Origin: Candidatus Parachristensenella avicola
GTDB taxonomy: Bacteria > Bacillota > Clostridia > Christensenellales > UMGS416
NCBI GenBank assembly: GCA_904420205.1
Contig: CAJFUN010000023.1
Coordinates: 62,001 to 126,000 of the forward strand
Direction of reading: 5' to 3'
Length of the DNA stretch: 64,000 nucleotides
In this document: positions 8,638 through 17,740 of the stretch, piece by piece
How the letters are laid out: every line of letters begins with the position of its first letter
Position numbering within the stretch: position 1 is the first letter of the stretch
The notes under the pieces: generated by a model
Told to the model about the DNA's origin: nothing
The model's database searches: none
The model's input: the letters and a program-made list of their open reading frames with translations, nothing else
Translations under genes and position numbers: made by a program

Positions 8638-8668
8638 AAAGAAGGCCGGCAATTTGCCGGCCTTTTAT
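8638..8668. terminator. Bidirectional terminator between the ABC operon and argJ
   Basis: AGGCCGGC and GCCGGCCT form a stem with A-rich and T-rich flanks. It can serve the ABC operon (plus) and argJ (minus), which converge here. Confidence 0.85.
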
Positions 8669-8689
8669 CGATTTCCCTTCGTCTAATTG

Positions 8690-9886
8690 CTAGCTGCGAT
8701 AGGACCCGTTAATGGTTACGTAGTCATGGGTAAGATCGCAGGTCCACATAAAGTCGGAGAAGTCTCCTTGCTTGAAGTCCAGACGGTAGACGACCTCCGG
8801 CTGCTCCAGGATGGCCAGCGCTTCCTCCTCGCTGAAGGGAAGCGCGCCGCCGTCGGCGCAGACCTGCAGGCCGCCGATATAAATATCCACCTTGTCCGGA
8901 TCAAAGTTGGCGCCGGAATAGCCGGCTGCGGTAATGAGACGGCCCCAATTTGCATCCTTGCCGTAGGCCGCCGTTTTGCACAAGGGGCTCTTTGCGATGG
9001 CTTGGCCAATAAGCCGGGCGTCGTCCGGGGTAGGGCAGTGTTCAACCCGGATGGTGAGCAGCTTTGTGGCGCCTTCCCCGTCGGCCGCCAGCATCCGGCT
9101 CAGCTGGCCGGCAACGGCCTTGAGCGTAACGGCCAGCGTCATCAGCCGGGGATCGCCGGCATCCAGCTCCGGGTTGCCGGCGGCGCCGTTCGCCAAGAGC
9201 AGCACGGTATCGCAGACGGAGGTATCCCCATCGACGGTGACGTGGTTATAGGTGGAAGCGACCACCTGGCCTAAAAGTTCGTCGCAAGCGGCGGGCGTTA
9301 AGGCTGCGTCGGTGGTGATGACCGAGATCATGGTGGCCAGGTTGATATGGATCATCCCCGAGCCTTTGGCCATCGCGCCCACGTGAACCGCGTGGCCGTC
9401 CAGGGAGCAGTCGGCCGTAGCCGTTTTGGCGTGGGTGTCGGTGGTCATGATAGCTTGCGCGGCATCGTCGCTGCCCTCCGCCGAGAGGCTGGCAATGGCG
9501 GCGTCCAAGCCTGCAAAAATCTTTTCCATAGGTAACGGTTGACCGATTACGCCGGTGGAGTTGGGCAGCACCTCCTGCGGGGAACAGGCTAAGCGGCGTG
9601 CCAGATAATCGCAGATGGCGGTCGCGTCGTCCCAGCCGCGCTGGCCCATGCAGGCGTTGGCGCAGCCGGCGTTTACCATTACAGCTCGAGCCGTGCCGCC
9701 TTGACCATGCGCTCGGGAAACCTGGAGGCTGTGCCCCTTGACGACGTTGCGGGTGAATCGGCCGGCCACGGAAGCTGGACGATCGCTGACGACCAGGGCT
9801 AGATCCAGCGCGCCCTGCTTTTTCAGGCCGGCATGTACGCCGGAGGCGGTAAAGCCGATGGGATAGGTTACGCCCTTTTTGCTCAT
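8690..9886 (-). CDS. argJ: Bifunctional glutamate N-acetyltransferase / amino-acid acetyltransferase ArgJ
   Basis: This 398-residue enzyme moves acetyl from N-acetylornithine to glutamate in the cyclic arginine pathway, and may also use acetyl-CoA. The precursor cleaves itself in the motif AMAKGSGMIHINLATM: Ala184 and Thr185 flank the scissile bond, and Thr185 becomes the nucleophile of the beta chain. The upstream segment LPNSTGVIGQPLPM is also typical. The ATG at 9886 follows GGGAGG; a frame reaching 9949 has no ribosome site. No other arg gene is in the window. The promoter lies about 110 bp upstream. Confidence 0.96.
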   Translation of the reverse strand: MSKKGVTYPIGFTASGVHAGLKKQGALDLALVVSDRPASVAGRFTRNVVKGHSLQVSRAHGQGGTARAVMVNAGCANACMGQRGWDDATAICDYLARRLACSPQEVLPNSTGVIGQPLPMEKIFAGLDAAIASLSAEGSDDAAQAIMTTDTHAKTATADCSLDGHAVHVGAMAKGSGMIHINLATMISVITTDAALTPAACDELLGQVVASTYNHVTVDGDTSVCDTVLLLANGAAGNPELDAGDPRLMTLAVTLKAVAGQLSRMLAADGEGATKLLTIRVEHCPTPDDARLIGQAIAKSPLCKTAAYGKDANWGRLITAAGYSGANFDPDKVDIYIGGLQVCADGGALPFSEEEALAILEQPEVVYRLDFKQGDFSDFMWTCDLTHDYVTINGSYRS

Positions 9887-9995
9887 ATCAAAATCCTCCC
9901 AAAGATAGTTTCCACAGCGCCTGCGTCCGACTGCGCATAGACGAAGCAACGGGTATGCAACGAACCGGTTGGCTGCAAACCGCGGCTCTTTTTGT

Positions 9996-10023
9996 ATTAT
10001 AACGCAATTTTCTGCCCAAGCAA
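9996..10023 (-). promoter_or_regulatory. Promoter of argJ
   Basis: On the minus strand TTGCTT (10018-10023) and TATAAT (9996-10001) are 16 bp apart. The leader is about 100 nt; I saw no T-box and could not identify an ARG box by eye. Confidence 0.6.
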
Positions 10024-10075
10024 GAAAAAACGGCGCTCTTTGGGCGCGCGCATTTTAGAAAAACCGGATCACGGC

Positions 10076-10104
10076 TTGATTCTTCCACGGGCGCAGGGTA
10101 GAAT
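10076..10104 (+). promoter_or_regulatory. Promoter of the tsaC-ywlE-rpiB-upp cluster
   Basis: TTGATT (10076-10081) and TAGAAT (10099-10104) are separated by 17 bp. It is the only promoter-like pair I found before tsaC. Confidence 0.6.
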
Positions 10105-10111
10105 AGATTTG

Positions 10112-10237
10112 GATATTTAGGCGACAAGGACGTGGAATCGGCGCCAGAAGTCTTTGCCGCAGCTTTTTGCGGCGTGAGGGCGGCGCGAGCGTCAATTGGA
10201 ACGCTTGGGCTATGCGCAGCCCTGGGGAAGGATTATA
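10112..10237 (+). ncRNA. Structured 5' leader of tsaC
   Basis: Three hairpins follow in a row: GCCGCA/TGCGGC (10156-10173), AGCGT/ACGCT (10188-10205) and GGGCT/AGCCC (10207-10222). A GGGGAAGG ribosome site comes directly after them. I do not recognise a known riboswitch class. The structure is read by eye and its function is unproven. Confidence 0.35.
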
Positions 10238-10309
10238 ATGAATGACGATTGGTCAAAACAAATATCCACGCTGCCAACCGGAAAAAGGGTAGCGGGGTGG
10301 TTTGGATGA
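10238..10309 (+). CDS. Putative 23-residue leader peptide overlapping tsaC
   Basis: This short frame starts at an ATG with GGGGAAGG 6 bases upstream, encodes 23 residues (beginning MNDDWSKQIST), and stops at TGA inside ATGA, the A of which begins the tsaC ATG. The tsaC start itself has only a weak ribosome site, so translation of the small frame could be coupled to tsaC. A chance frame cannot be ruled out. Confidence 0.4.
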   Translation: MNDDWSKQISTLPTGKRVAGWFG

Positions 10310-11349
10310 ATACACTGATGAGGGGCTGCGATGAAGAAAGCCTGAGGCTGGGGGCGCAGCTTATCAAGCAAGGCGGGCTTGTGGCATTTCCCACTGAGAC
10401 GGTCTATGGGCTTGGCGGCGATGGTCTTAATCCCCATGCGGTTCAAGCCATCTATGCGGCCAAGGGGCGGCCGGCCGACAATCCCCTGATTGAGCATATC
10501 GCCGACTATGGGATGCTGGAGTTGCTGGTGCAGACCACGCCTGAACCGGCCCGGCGGGCCATGGAAGCTTTCTGGCCGGGGCCGCTGACCTGCGTGCTGC
10601 CGGCCACGGCGCGCGTACCGCGCGCCGTGACGGCGGGATTGGATACCGTGGCGGTGCGCTGGCCGGAGCATCCGGTGGCGCAGGCGCTGATCCTGCAGGC
10701 AGGCGTGCCGGTGGCCGCGCCCAGTGCCAACGCTTCCGGCCGCCCCAGCCCCACCTGCGCCCAGGATGTATGGGAGGATATGGAGGGTCGGATCCCGCTT
10801 ATCCTGGATGGGGGCCCCTGCCGGGTGGGCGTAGAGTCGACCGTGGTGGCGTTCTCCGGCGAACGGCCTATGATCCTGCGGCCCGGCGGTATAACCCGCG
10901 AAGCGCTGGAATCGCTATTAGGTCCGGTAGACGTGCACCAGAGCGCTTTAAACGCCCTGCAGGAGCCGAGCGCTGCGCCCTCCCCGGGGATGCGGCACCG
11001 GCACTATGCGCCTAAGGCGCAGGTAACCGTGGTGCGGGGGCCGGGCGCGCTGGAACGGATGCTGGCAGCCTACGATGCCTGCCAGGCAGCCGGCGGCGTG
11101 CCCTGGCTGCTGATATCCGAGATGGCCCGGAGCCGGTGTGGCGAGCGGCGGCTGATGAGTTATGGCGAAGGCGCCGCCCAACTGGCGGCCCATCTTTTCC
11201 ATAGCCTGCGCCTCATTGATGCCAAAGGCGCCACGCATATTTATTGCTTGGCCGTTGATCCCCAAGGCATGGGGCTGGCGGCTATGAATCGGTTGCTGCG
11301 GGCAGCCGACTTCGACGTGATGGATCCACAAGAGGAGGACGGACGATGA
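10306..11349 (+). CDS. tsaC: L-threonylcarbamoyladenylate synthase (Sua5/YwlC)
   Basis: This 347-residue protein has the long Sua5 architecture. The N-terminal YrdC domain has GGLVAFPTETVYGLGGD, IYAAKGRPADNPLI and WPGPLTCVLPA, then VPVAAPSANASGRPSPT. A linker with SPGMRHRHYAPKAQVTV leads to a C-terminal Sua5 domain. It makes threonylcarbamoyl-AMP from threonine, bicarbonate and ATP for t6A37 in tRNA. I place the start at the ATG at 10306, which overlaps the stop of a small upstream frame; a TTG at 10249 is an alternative. ywlE overlaps its end by 4 bp, as expected for this conserved cluster. Confidence 0.95.
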   Translation: MNTLMRGCDEESLRLGAQLIKQGGLVAFPTETVYGLGGDGLNPHAVQAIYAAKGRPADNPLIEHIADYGMLELLVQTTPEPARRAMEAFWPGPLTCVLPATARVPRAVTAGLDTVAVRWPEHPVAQALILQAGVPVAAPSANASGRPSPTCAQDVWEDMEGRIPLILDGGPCRVGVESTVVAFSGERPMILRPGGITREALESLLGPVDVHQSALNALQEPSAAPSPGMRHRHYAPKAQVTVVRGPGALERMLAAYDACQAAGGVPWLLISEMARSRCGERRLMSYGEGAAQLAAHLFHSLRLIDAKGATHIYCLAVDPQGMGLAAMNRLLRAADFDVMDPQEEDGR

Positions 11350-11789
11350 ATATCCTGTTTGTTTGCGCGGGGAATACCTGCCGCAGCCCCATGGCCGAGG
11401 CCATGTTGGAGAAAAAGGTGGCTGAACGGGGCATTACAGGCCTATATTGCGCTTCGGCGGGCACCCATGTATGGCCGGGCGACAAGGCGGCCCTGGACAC
11501 GGTTGCGGAGATGAAAAGCCGCGGGATTGATATACAGGGACGGGATGCCCAGCAGCTCAACGATGAGCTGGTGTCGCGGGCCGACGTAATCCTGACGATG
11601 ACGGAAGGCGTATCCCAGGCGGTGCTTGTGCTATTCCCCGGAGCGGAAGGAAAGGTATTCACGCTGGGCGGGTATGTAGGCGAGTCCGGCGATGTGGACG
11701 ATCCCTATGGTTGCGACGAGACGGTATACCACGCCACCGCCAACCAGATTGACGCGCTGTTGGATAAGCTGCTGCAAAAGCTGGCGTAG
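11346..11789 (+). CDS. ywlE: Low-molecular-weight protein arginine phosphatase, YwlE type
   Basis: This 147-residue phosphatase carries the catalytic loop CAGNTCRSP, with nucleophile Cys7 and Arg13, and the general-acid aspartate in DDPYGCDE. Thr11 in the loop marks arginine phosphatases (YwlE); tyrosine phosphatases have Ile or Val at that place. YwlE reverses McsB protein-arginine phosphorylation. mcsB itself is not in the window. Its start overlaps tsaC in ATGA, so the two are translationally coupled. Confidence 0.92.
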   Translation: MNILFVCAGNTCRSPMAEAMLEKKVAERGITGLYCASAGTHVWPGDKAALDTVAEMKSRGIDIQGRDAQQLNDELVSRADVILTMTEGVSQAVLVLFPGAEGKVFTLGGYVGESGDVDDPYGCDETVYHATANQIDALLDKLLQKLA

Positions 11790-11839
11790 CCTGCGCCTTC
11801 TATCCGATCGATCGTATCATCTATATGAGGAGGAAAAAT

Positions 11840-12950
<1,111 letters not shown>

Positions 12951-12971
12951 TCCATCTTAGGAGGTAGCGAC

Positions 12972-13283
12972 ATGCAGCAGGATATGTTGGCGCGTGTCCG
13001 GGAGGCGGAAGCCCAGGCGGAAGAGATTCGCCAGGCCGCCGCGGCCGAGGCCCGAGGGCTGCTGCGGGAGGCCCAGGAGCAGGCGGATGCAGGGGCGGAC
13101 AAGCTCATCCAGCAGGCCAGAGCCGAGGCCAGGCAGATTCAGGCGGATGCCGAGGAAAAGGCTGCCCGGCTGACGGAGGTGCGCCTTGAGGCGCAGCGTG
13201 CGGAGGACGAAGCGCTCAAGCGCCAGGCTCAGGCGCGGATGGACCGGGCTGTGGCCTGGGTCGTGGGAAGGATCGTGAAATAA
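12972..13283 (+). CDS. ntpF: V-type ATPase subunit G/H (peripheral stalk coiled coil)
   Basis: This 103-residue protein is nearly all helix with heptad-like Ala/Glu/Gln composition (REAEAQAEEIRQAAAAEARG). It matches the small stalk subunit called F in the Enterococcus ntp operon and H in archaeal A-ATPases. With subunit E it forms the peripheral stalk joining the catalytic head to subunit I. AGGAGG precedes the ATG. It is the first gene of the order F-I-K-E-C-G-A-B-D. Sequence alone is low-complexity; position makes the call firm. Confidence 0.82.
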   Translation: MQQDMLARVREAEAQAEEIRQAAAAEARGLLREAQEQADAGADKLIQQARAEARQIQADAEEKAARLTEVRLEAQRAEDEALKRQAQARMDRAVAWVVGRIVK

Positions 13284-15227
13284 ATGGCCGTATTGCCCAT
13301 GAAAAAGGTGTTCCTTCTGGGCCTTGAACGGGAGCGGGAAGCTATCCTTTCCCGGCTGCAGCGCTTTGGGCGCCTGCAGATTGAACAGGTGAAGGGGCAG
13401 GAGGAGATTCTGTCGGTAAAGGGTGCGGAAACGGCCAAGGAAATTGCCCGACAGCGCGACGGCTACCGGGACAAGTTGAGCCGGTTGGACGCTCTTTTGG
13501 CGGAGCTGGCGGCCTTTGACAGCCGTAAGCAGGGCTTCATGGCGCCCAAACCCACGCTGAGCCTGGATGAGATCGAGGCGGTCATGGAGCAGGAGGCGTC
13601 CTATCTTGCGCAGGTGGAGCAGTGTGAAGAGATCCTGCGCAGGATGCGGGCCCTTGAAGGGCGACAGCGGCAGCTTCAAGGTCAGGCGGAGCAGCTGGCG
13701 CCATATCGCGCGCTGACAACGCCGGTCGAAGATGTGGGCGATACGCGGGATACAGCGGCGTTCTTAGGCAGCGTAGCGGCGCCGGAACTGCCGGCGCTGA
13801 AGGAGGCGGTTGCTCAGCAGCCGCTTGCTGCGCTGCAAGTTATTGCGGTCGATGCTGCCCACGGGCATATTCTGTTGGTTGTGCATCGTTCCGTGGCCGG
13901 GGAGATGAGCCAGTGCCTGGCTAAGGCCAGCTTCAGCCGGGCCTCGTTCCCCTTCCCAGCCGGCACGCCGTCAGAGATGATTGCTCAAATTTTCAAGGAA
14001 ATCCGGGAGAGTGAAAGCGAGCGGGTGGGGCTGGGTGCGCAGCTGGCTGCGCAGTCCATCGCTCCCCTAGAGCTGTATTACGACGCGCTTTCGGTGGTGG
14101 CCGAACGCTGGGATCAGGCCTGCCGGCTGGGCAATACCGACTCGGTCTTTTATCTAACCGGCTGGGTGCCCGCGCGAGCGGCCAGCGCCTTGGAAGCTGC
14201 GGTAACGGATGCATCCGCTACCGCGCAGTTGGCGCTGAGCGATCCAGGCCCGGAGGATGATCCGCCTACAGCCTTGACGAATAACGCCCTGGCGGAGCCC
14301 CAGGAGGACATCGTCAATATGTTCGCCTCGCCTCAGTATACGGAGCTTGACCCTACGGCACTGACCAGCCCCTTCTATCTATGCTTTTTCGGCATGATGG
14401 TATCGGACGCCGGATATGGAATCGTGTTGGCGCTGGCCTGCGGCCTGCTGCTTTTACGCAGCCGGCCGGCCCGAGGGCAGATGAACATGATCAAAATGAT
14501 CGGTCTGGGCGGCCTGTTCACCGCTTTCTGGGGTGTAATGTACGGCTCCTACTTCGGCTATGAATGGTTTCCACCGGTGATTATGTCCCCGATGGGCGAC
14601 CCTTTGAGCATGCTGATCATGTGCTTTGGCTTCGGCATTCTGCACCTGGTGACCGGACTTGTGACGAAGATGGTGGTCAGCTTTAAGGCGGGGGATTGGC
14701 AGACAGCCGTATTTGACGCCATGCCATGGGTGATGATTCTACTGGGGCTGCCGCTGCTGGCTGGTTCCATGCTGGGCGTAGCGTGGTTGCCGGCAGCTGG
14801 CATGGCGCTGGTAATTGCCGGAGCGGCGCTGATTCTGCTCTTTACTGAGCGGAAAAGCTTTAACCCCATCGTCCGAATTGGCAAAGGGCTGTACGCGCTT
14901 TACGGGGTGACCAGCTATCTTTCCGATATCCTGAGCTATTCGCGTCTTTTTGCCTTGGGGCTTTGTACCAGCGTGGTAGCCATGGTCATCAACACCATAG
15001 TAGGTATGTTGGCCGGCAATCCGGTGGGAATGGTGTTCGCGGCGCTGATCTTTGCGGGCGGGCATGTGATCAACATTGCCATCAACGCCCTGGGCGCTTA
15101 TGTGCACTCGTCACGGTTGCAGTATGTGGAATTTTTCGGAAAGTTCTATGATGGCGGCGGCCACCTCTTTGCGCCGCTTGCTGCCAGGGGCAAGTATCAT
15201 CAGGTCATGGATGGCCTGAAAAAATAG
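13284..15227 (+). CDS. ntpI: V-type ATPase subunit I (membrane subunit a)
   Basis: This 647-residue protein has a cytoplasmic N-terminal half with coiled coils and a membrane C-terminal half of about seven or eight segments starting near residue 360 (PFYLCFFGMMVSDAGYGI). The segment SYLSDILSYSRLFALGLCTSV carries the essential arginine that faces the K-ring glutamate, and HVINIAINALGAYVHSSRLQ is the family's C-terminal signature. It forms the ion half-channels. It starts directly at the stop of the previous gene. Confidence 0.95.
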   Translation: MAVLPMKKVFLLGLEREREAILSRLQRFGRLQIEQVKGQEEILSVKGAETAKEIARQRDGYRDKLSRLDALLAELAAFDSRKQGFMAPKPTLSLDEIEAVMEQEASYLAQVEQCEEILRRMRALEGRQRQLQGQAEQLAPYRALTTPVEDVGDTRDTAAFLGSVAAPELPALKEAVAQQPLAALQVIAVDAAHGHILLVVHRSVAGEMSQCLAKASFSRASFPFPAGTPSEMIAQIFKEIRESESERVGLGAQLAAQSIAPLELYYDALSVVAERWDQACRLGNTDSVFYLTGWVPARAASALEAAVTDASATAQLALSDPGPEDDPPTALTNNALAEPQEDIVNMFASPQYTELDPTALTSPFYLCFFGMMVSDAGYGIVLALACGLLLLRSRPARGQMNMIKMIGLGGLFTAFWGVMYGSYFGYEWFPPVIMSPMGDPLSMLIMCFGFGILHLVTGLVTKMVVSFKAGDWQTAVFDAMPWVMILLGLPLLAGSMLGVAWLPAAGMALVIAGAALILLFTERKSFNPIVRIGKGLYALYGVTSYLSDILSYSRLFALGLCTSVVAMVINTIVGMLAGNPVGMVFAALIFAGGHVINIAINALGAYVHSSRLQYVEFFGKFYDGGGHLFAPLAARGKYHQVMDGLKK

Positions 15228-15256
15228 CCTTGAGCTTGAAAGTGGAGGAATAACCA

Positions 15257-15790
15257 ATGGATACGACTCAGAATCTGATTAATGCCCTGACCCCCTTTTG
15301 GAGCACAGTAGACTGGGGCCTTGTTTTCGCCGCCATCGGTTTTGCGCTGGTGGTCATCCTGCCGGGCATCGGTTCGGCCTTGGGCGTGCATCTGGTGGGC
15401 TGCACCGGCGCCGGTGTGCTTTCCGAGGATCCCAGCCGATTCGGTAAGATTCTGCTGCTGCAGGTGCTGCCCGGTACGCAGGGCATTTATGGCCTGCTGA
15501 TCGGCTTTATCTTCCTGCTGAAGCTTGGCGTGATGGGCGGCAGCCTGATTACCCCCACCACGACAGAGGGCCTGTGGCTGATGTTCGCCGCGCTGCCCAT
15601 GGCCTTTGTGGGCCTGTGGAGCGCCCTGTATCAGGGCCGTGTGGCCGCGGCCGGCGCCATGCTGGTAGCCAAGCGCGCTTCCGAAAGCGGTAAGGCGATG
15701 ATCATGGCCGCCATGGTGGAAACCTATGCGGTGCTGGCCCTGTTGATGAGCTTCCTGGCTGTGTGGTTCATGCCCATCGCAGGTGCATAA
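15257..15790 (+). CDS. ntpK: V-type ATPase subunit K (rotor ring), predicted Na+ type
   Basis: This 177-residue protein has four membrane helices arranged as two duplicated hairpins, as in Enterococcus hirae NtpK. Glu155 in MVETYAVLALLMSF is the ion-binding carboxylate; the first hairpin lacks one. Leu71, Thr74 and Gln75 in VLPGTQGIYG and Gln126 in YQGRVAAAG match the Na+ ligands Leu61, Thr64, Gln65 and Gln110 known from E. hirae. The enzyme is therefore predicted to move Na+. GGAGG precedes the ATG. Confidence 0.95.
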   Translation: MDTTQNLINALTPFWSTVDWGLVFAAIGFALVVILPGIGSALGVHLVGCTGAGVLSEDPSRFGKILLLQVLPGTQGIYGLLIGFIFLLKLGVMGGSLITPTTTEGLWLMFAALPMAFVGLWSALYQGRVAAAGAMLVAKRASESGKAMIMAAMVETYAVLALLMSFLAVWFMPIAGA

Positions 15791-15808
15791 GAAATGGGGA
15801 ATGAACGG

Positions 15809-16405
15809 ATGCCGGGAATAGATACGATTACCGCGGCGATCCTGGAGGATGCAAGGCGGCAGGCGGAGGAGACGCTGGAAGAGGCGCGGTCCAAAGCGGG
15901 CGACACAGTGCGGCAGGCGGAGGCCCGGGCGCAGAAAACCGCCCAGGCCCTGATGGACCAGGCAGGCCAGGAAGCGGTCGAATACGGACGCCGGATGGAG
16001 TCAATGGCGGATTTGACCTGCCGCAGGGAGCGGCTGGAAGTGAAGCAGCGCCTCTTGGACGAGCTCTTTGACCGGGCGCTTCAGGCTTTGCACGGCATGG
16101 AGGATGGCGATTACCTGGCCTTTGTCGGCAGACTTATGCTGGATGCCGCTGCAGGAGACGAGCAGGTAGTGGTGTCGCCGGAAGAAAAGCGGATCGACGA
16201 GGCCTTCCTCTCGGAGATCAACGGCCGGCTTAGGGACGCGGGACGCCCTGGCGCGTTGAAGCTGTCGGAGCGGCGTGAGCCCATGATGGGCGGGTTTATC
16301 CTGGATAGTCAGGGTGTGGAGATCAACTGCTCCTTTGAAATGCTGGTGCGCCAGGCCAGGCCCATGATGGAAAAAGAGGCGGCCGGGCTGCTCTTTGAAG
16401 CATAG
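15809..16405 (+). CDS. ntpE: V-type ATPase subunit E (peripheral stalk)
   Basis: This 198-residue protein has a long charged helix at the N-terminus (EDARRQAEETLEEARSKA) and a globular C-terminal domain with REPMMGGFILDSQGVEINCS, the conserved GGF-motif of the family. It pairs with the small coiled-coil subunit to hold the catalytic head. I prefer the ATG at 15809 (MPGIDTI, like other E subunits, GGGGA upstream); an ATG at 15794 would add five residues. The subunit C gene follows after 14 bp. Confidence 0.88.
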   Translation: MPGIDTITAAILEDARRQAEETLEEARSKAGDTVRQAEARAQKTAQALMDQAGQEAVEYGRRMESMADLTCRRERLEVKQRLLDELFDRALQALHGMEDGDYLAFVGRLMLDAAAGDEQVVVSPEEKRIDEAFLSEINGRLRDAGRPGALKLSERREPMMGGFILDSQGVEINCSFEMLVRQARPMMEKEAAGLLFEA

Positions 16406-16419
16406 GAAGGGGTGAGCAT

Positions 16420-17418
16420 ATGCCGCAAAACAGCGTGCTCTACGCCATGGGAAGAATTAGTTCCCTGGAGGACAAGCTGATCGACACCGCCAAGCTGGAG
16501 CGGATGCTCCAGGCGCCCACCCCTATGGAGAGCCTGCGGGTGCTGACGGAGGCGGGTTACGGTGCGCCCGCGACGGCTCAAGCCCCTCAGGACTATGAAC
16601 GGCTGATTGAAAACGAGCTGGCGGAAACCGGTAAGCTGATCCATGAAATCACGCCCGATGAAGCTGTAACGGATCTTTTCATGATGCGCTATGACTATGC
16701 TAACGCCAAAGCATTGTTTAAAATGCGCCTGTCCGGGAAGCGCGAGCCGGATGCCCTGAGCGCATTGGGACGCATCCCCACGGAAGTCCTGGACGATGCC
16801 ATAGAAGGTAAGGGGGGCGCGGAAGTCCCTGACCATCTGGCCGAAGCCGTGGCCGAAGTGGAGCAGTATCTGGCCCAAGGGCGCGATCCGGCGCGTATCG
16901 ACGCAATACTGGACCGCGCTTATGTGAGCTGGGCGGCAAAGGCGGCGGTACGGGTACGCAAGCCGCCCATGATTCGGGCTTACTTTCAGGATCAGGCCGA
17001 CCTCTATAACCTGGTAGCCCTGATCCGGCTGCGCCGGATGGGCGGCCAGGCAGAGCAGCTTCGAGGATGCCTCGCCCAGGGGGGAAAAGTAAAGCCCGAG
17101 CTGATCAGCGAGTGCTTTTCCCTGCCGCCGGAGCAGGTGGCCGAGCGCCTCAAAGAGCATTTTGACGACCGGGTGCTGGACGAGGTGGTACAAGGGCTTA
17201 CGACGGGATCCACTTGGCAGTTGGAGCGTACCACCGACAACCGGCTGATGGAGCTGGCCCGGAGGGGTAAGACGGAGATTTTTACCATTGGCCCGATATT
17301 GGGGTTCCTGCTGGCCCGGGAGGCAGAGGCGAGGGCAATCCGGCTCATCATGGTGGGTAAGATGAACGGGCTGCCCCAGGAGAAGATTCGGGAAAGGCTG
17401 CGTGAGATGTATGTATAA
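16420..17418 (+). CDS. ntpC: V-type ATPase subunit C (subunit d)
   Basis: This 332-residue all-helical protein matches the C/d subunit that caps the rotor ring and receives the central stalk. Family segments include YAMGRISSLEDKLID at the start, the M-R-Y-D-Y-x-N-x-K pattern in MMRYDYANAKALFKM, and GPILGFLLAREAEARAIRLI near the end. The gene overlaps the next one by 8 bp. Confidence 0.9.
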   Translation: MPQNSVLYAMGRISSLEDKLIDTAKLERMLQAPTPMESLRVLTEAGYGAPATAQAPQDYERLIENELAETGKLIHEITPDEAVTDLFMMRYDYANAKALFKMRLSGKREPDALSALGRIPTEVLDDAIEGKGGAEVPDHLAEAVAEVEQYLAQGRDPARIDAILDRAYVSWAAKAAVRVRKPPMIRAYFQDQADLYNLVALIRLRRMGGQAEQLRGCLAQGGKVKPELISECFSLPPEQVAERLKEHFDDRVLDEVVQGLTTGSTWQLERTTDNRLMELARRGKTEIFTIGPILGFLLAREAEARAIRLIMVGKMNGLPQEKIRERLREMYV

Positions 17419-17737
17419 AATGGCGGTGGTGGGCGACCAGGACTCGGTGCTGATCTTTAAGGCGCTGGGCCTGGTTACCGAGGAAGCATATGACGGGCCC
17501 GAGGCGGCCCGGAAGATCGCTCGGCTGGCTAAAGCGGACTGCGCGGTGATCTTTGTGACCGAGCCGCTGGCCGAACAAATCCCGGAAACCATCGAGCGGT
17601 ACAAGACCAGCCTGACGCCCGCGCTGATTCCCATCCCCACGAACGGGGGGAGCACGGGCTTTGGCATGAAGGCGCTGGCCAGCAATATGGAACGGGCGGT
17701 AGGAATGAATATTTTTGTAAATGAAGAGGGTGAATAA
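17411..17737 (+). CDS. ntpG: V-type ATPase subunit F (central stalk)
   Basis: This 109-residue protein is the small central-stalk subunit, named G in the Enterococcus ntp operon. It has a Rossmann-like start MAVVGDQDSVLIFKALGL, then CAVIFVTEPLAEQI and TPALIPIPTNGGSTGFG, all typical. The ATG at 17411 lies inside the end of ntpC, giving an 8-bp overlap. The A subunit gene begins 3 bp after the stop. Confidence 0.92.
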   Translation: MYKMAVVGDQDSVLIFKALGLVTEEAYDGPEAARKIARLAKADCAVIFVTEPLAEQIPETIERYKTSLTPALIPIPTNGGSTGFGMKALASNMERAVGMNIFVNEEGE

Positions 17738-17740
17738 ACC

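Noticed and set aside
9887..9995. Possible T-box or arginine riboswitch before argJ
   Set aside because: No AGGGTGG-type motif and no terminator was found in the 100-nt leader.
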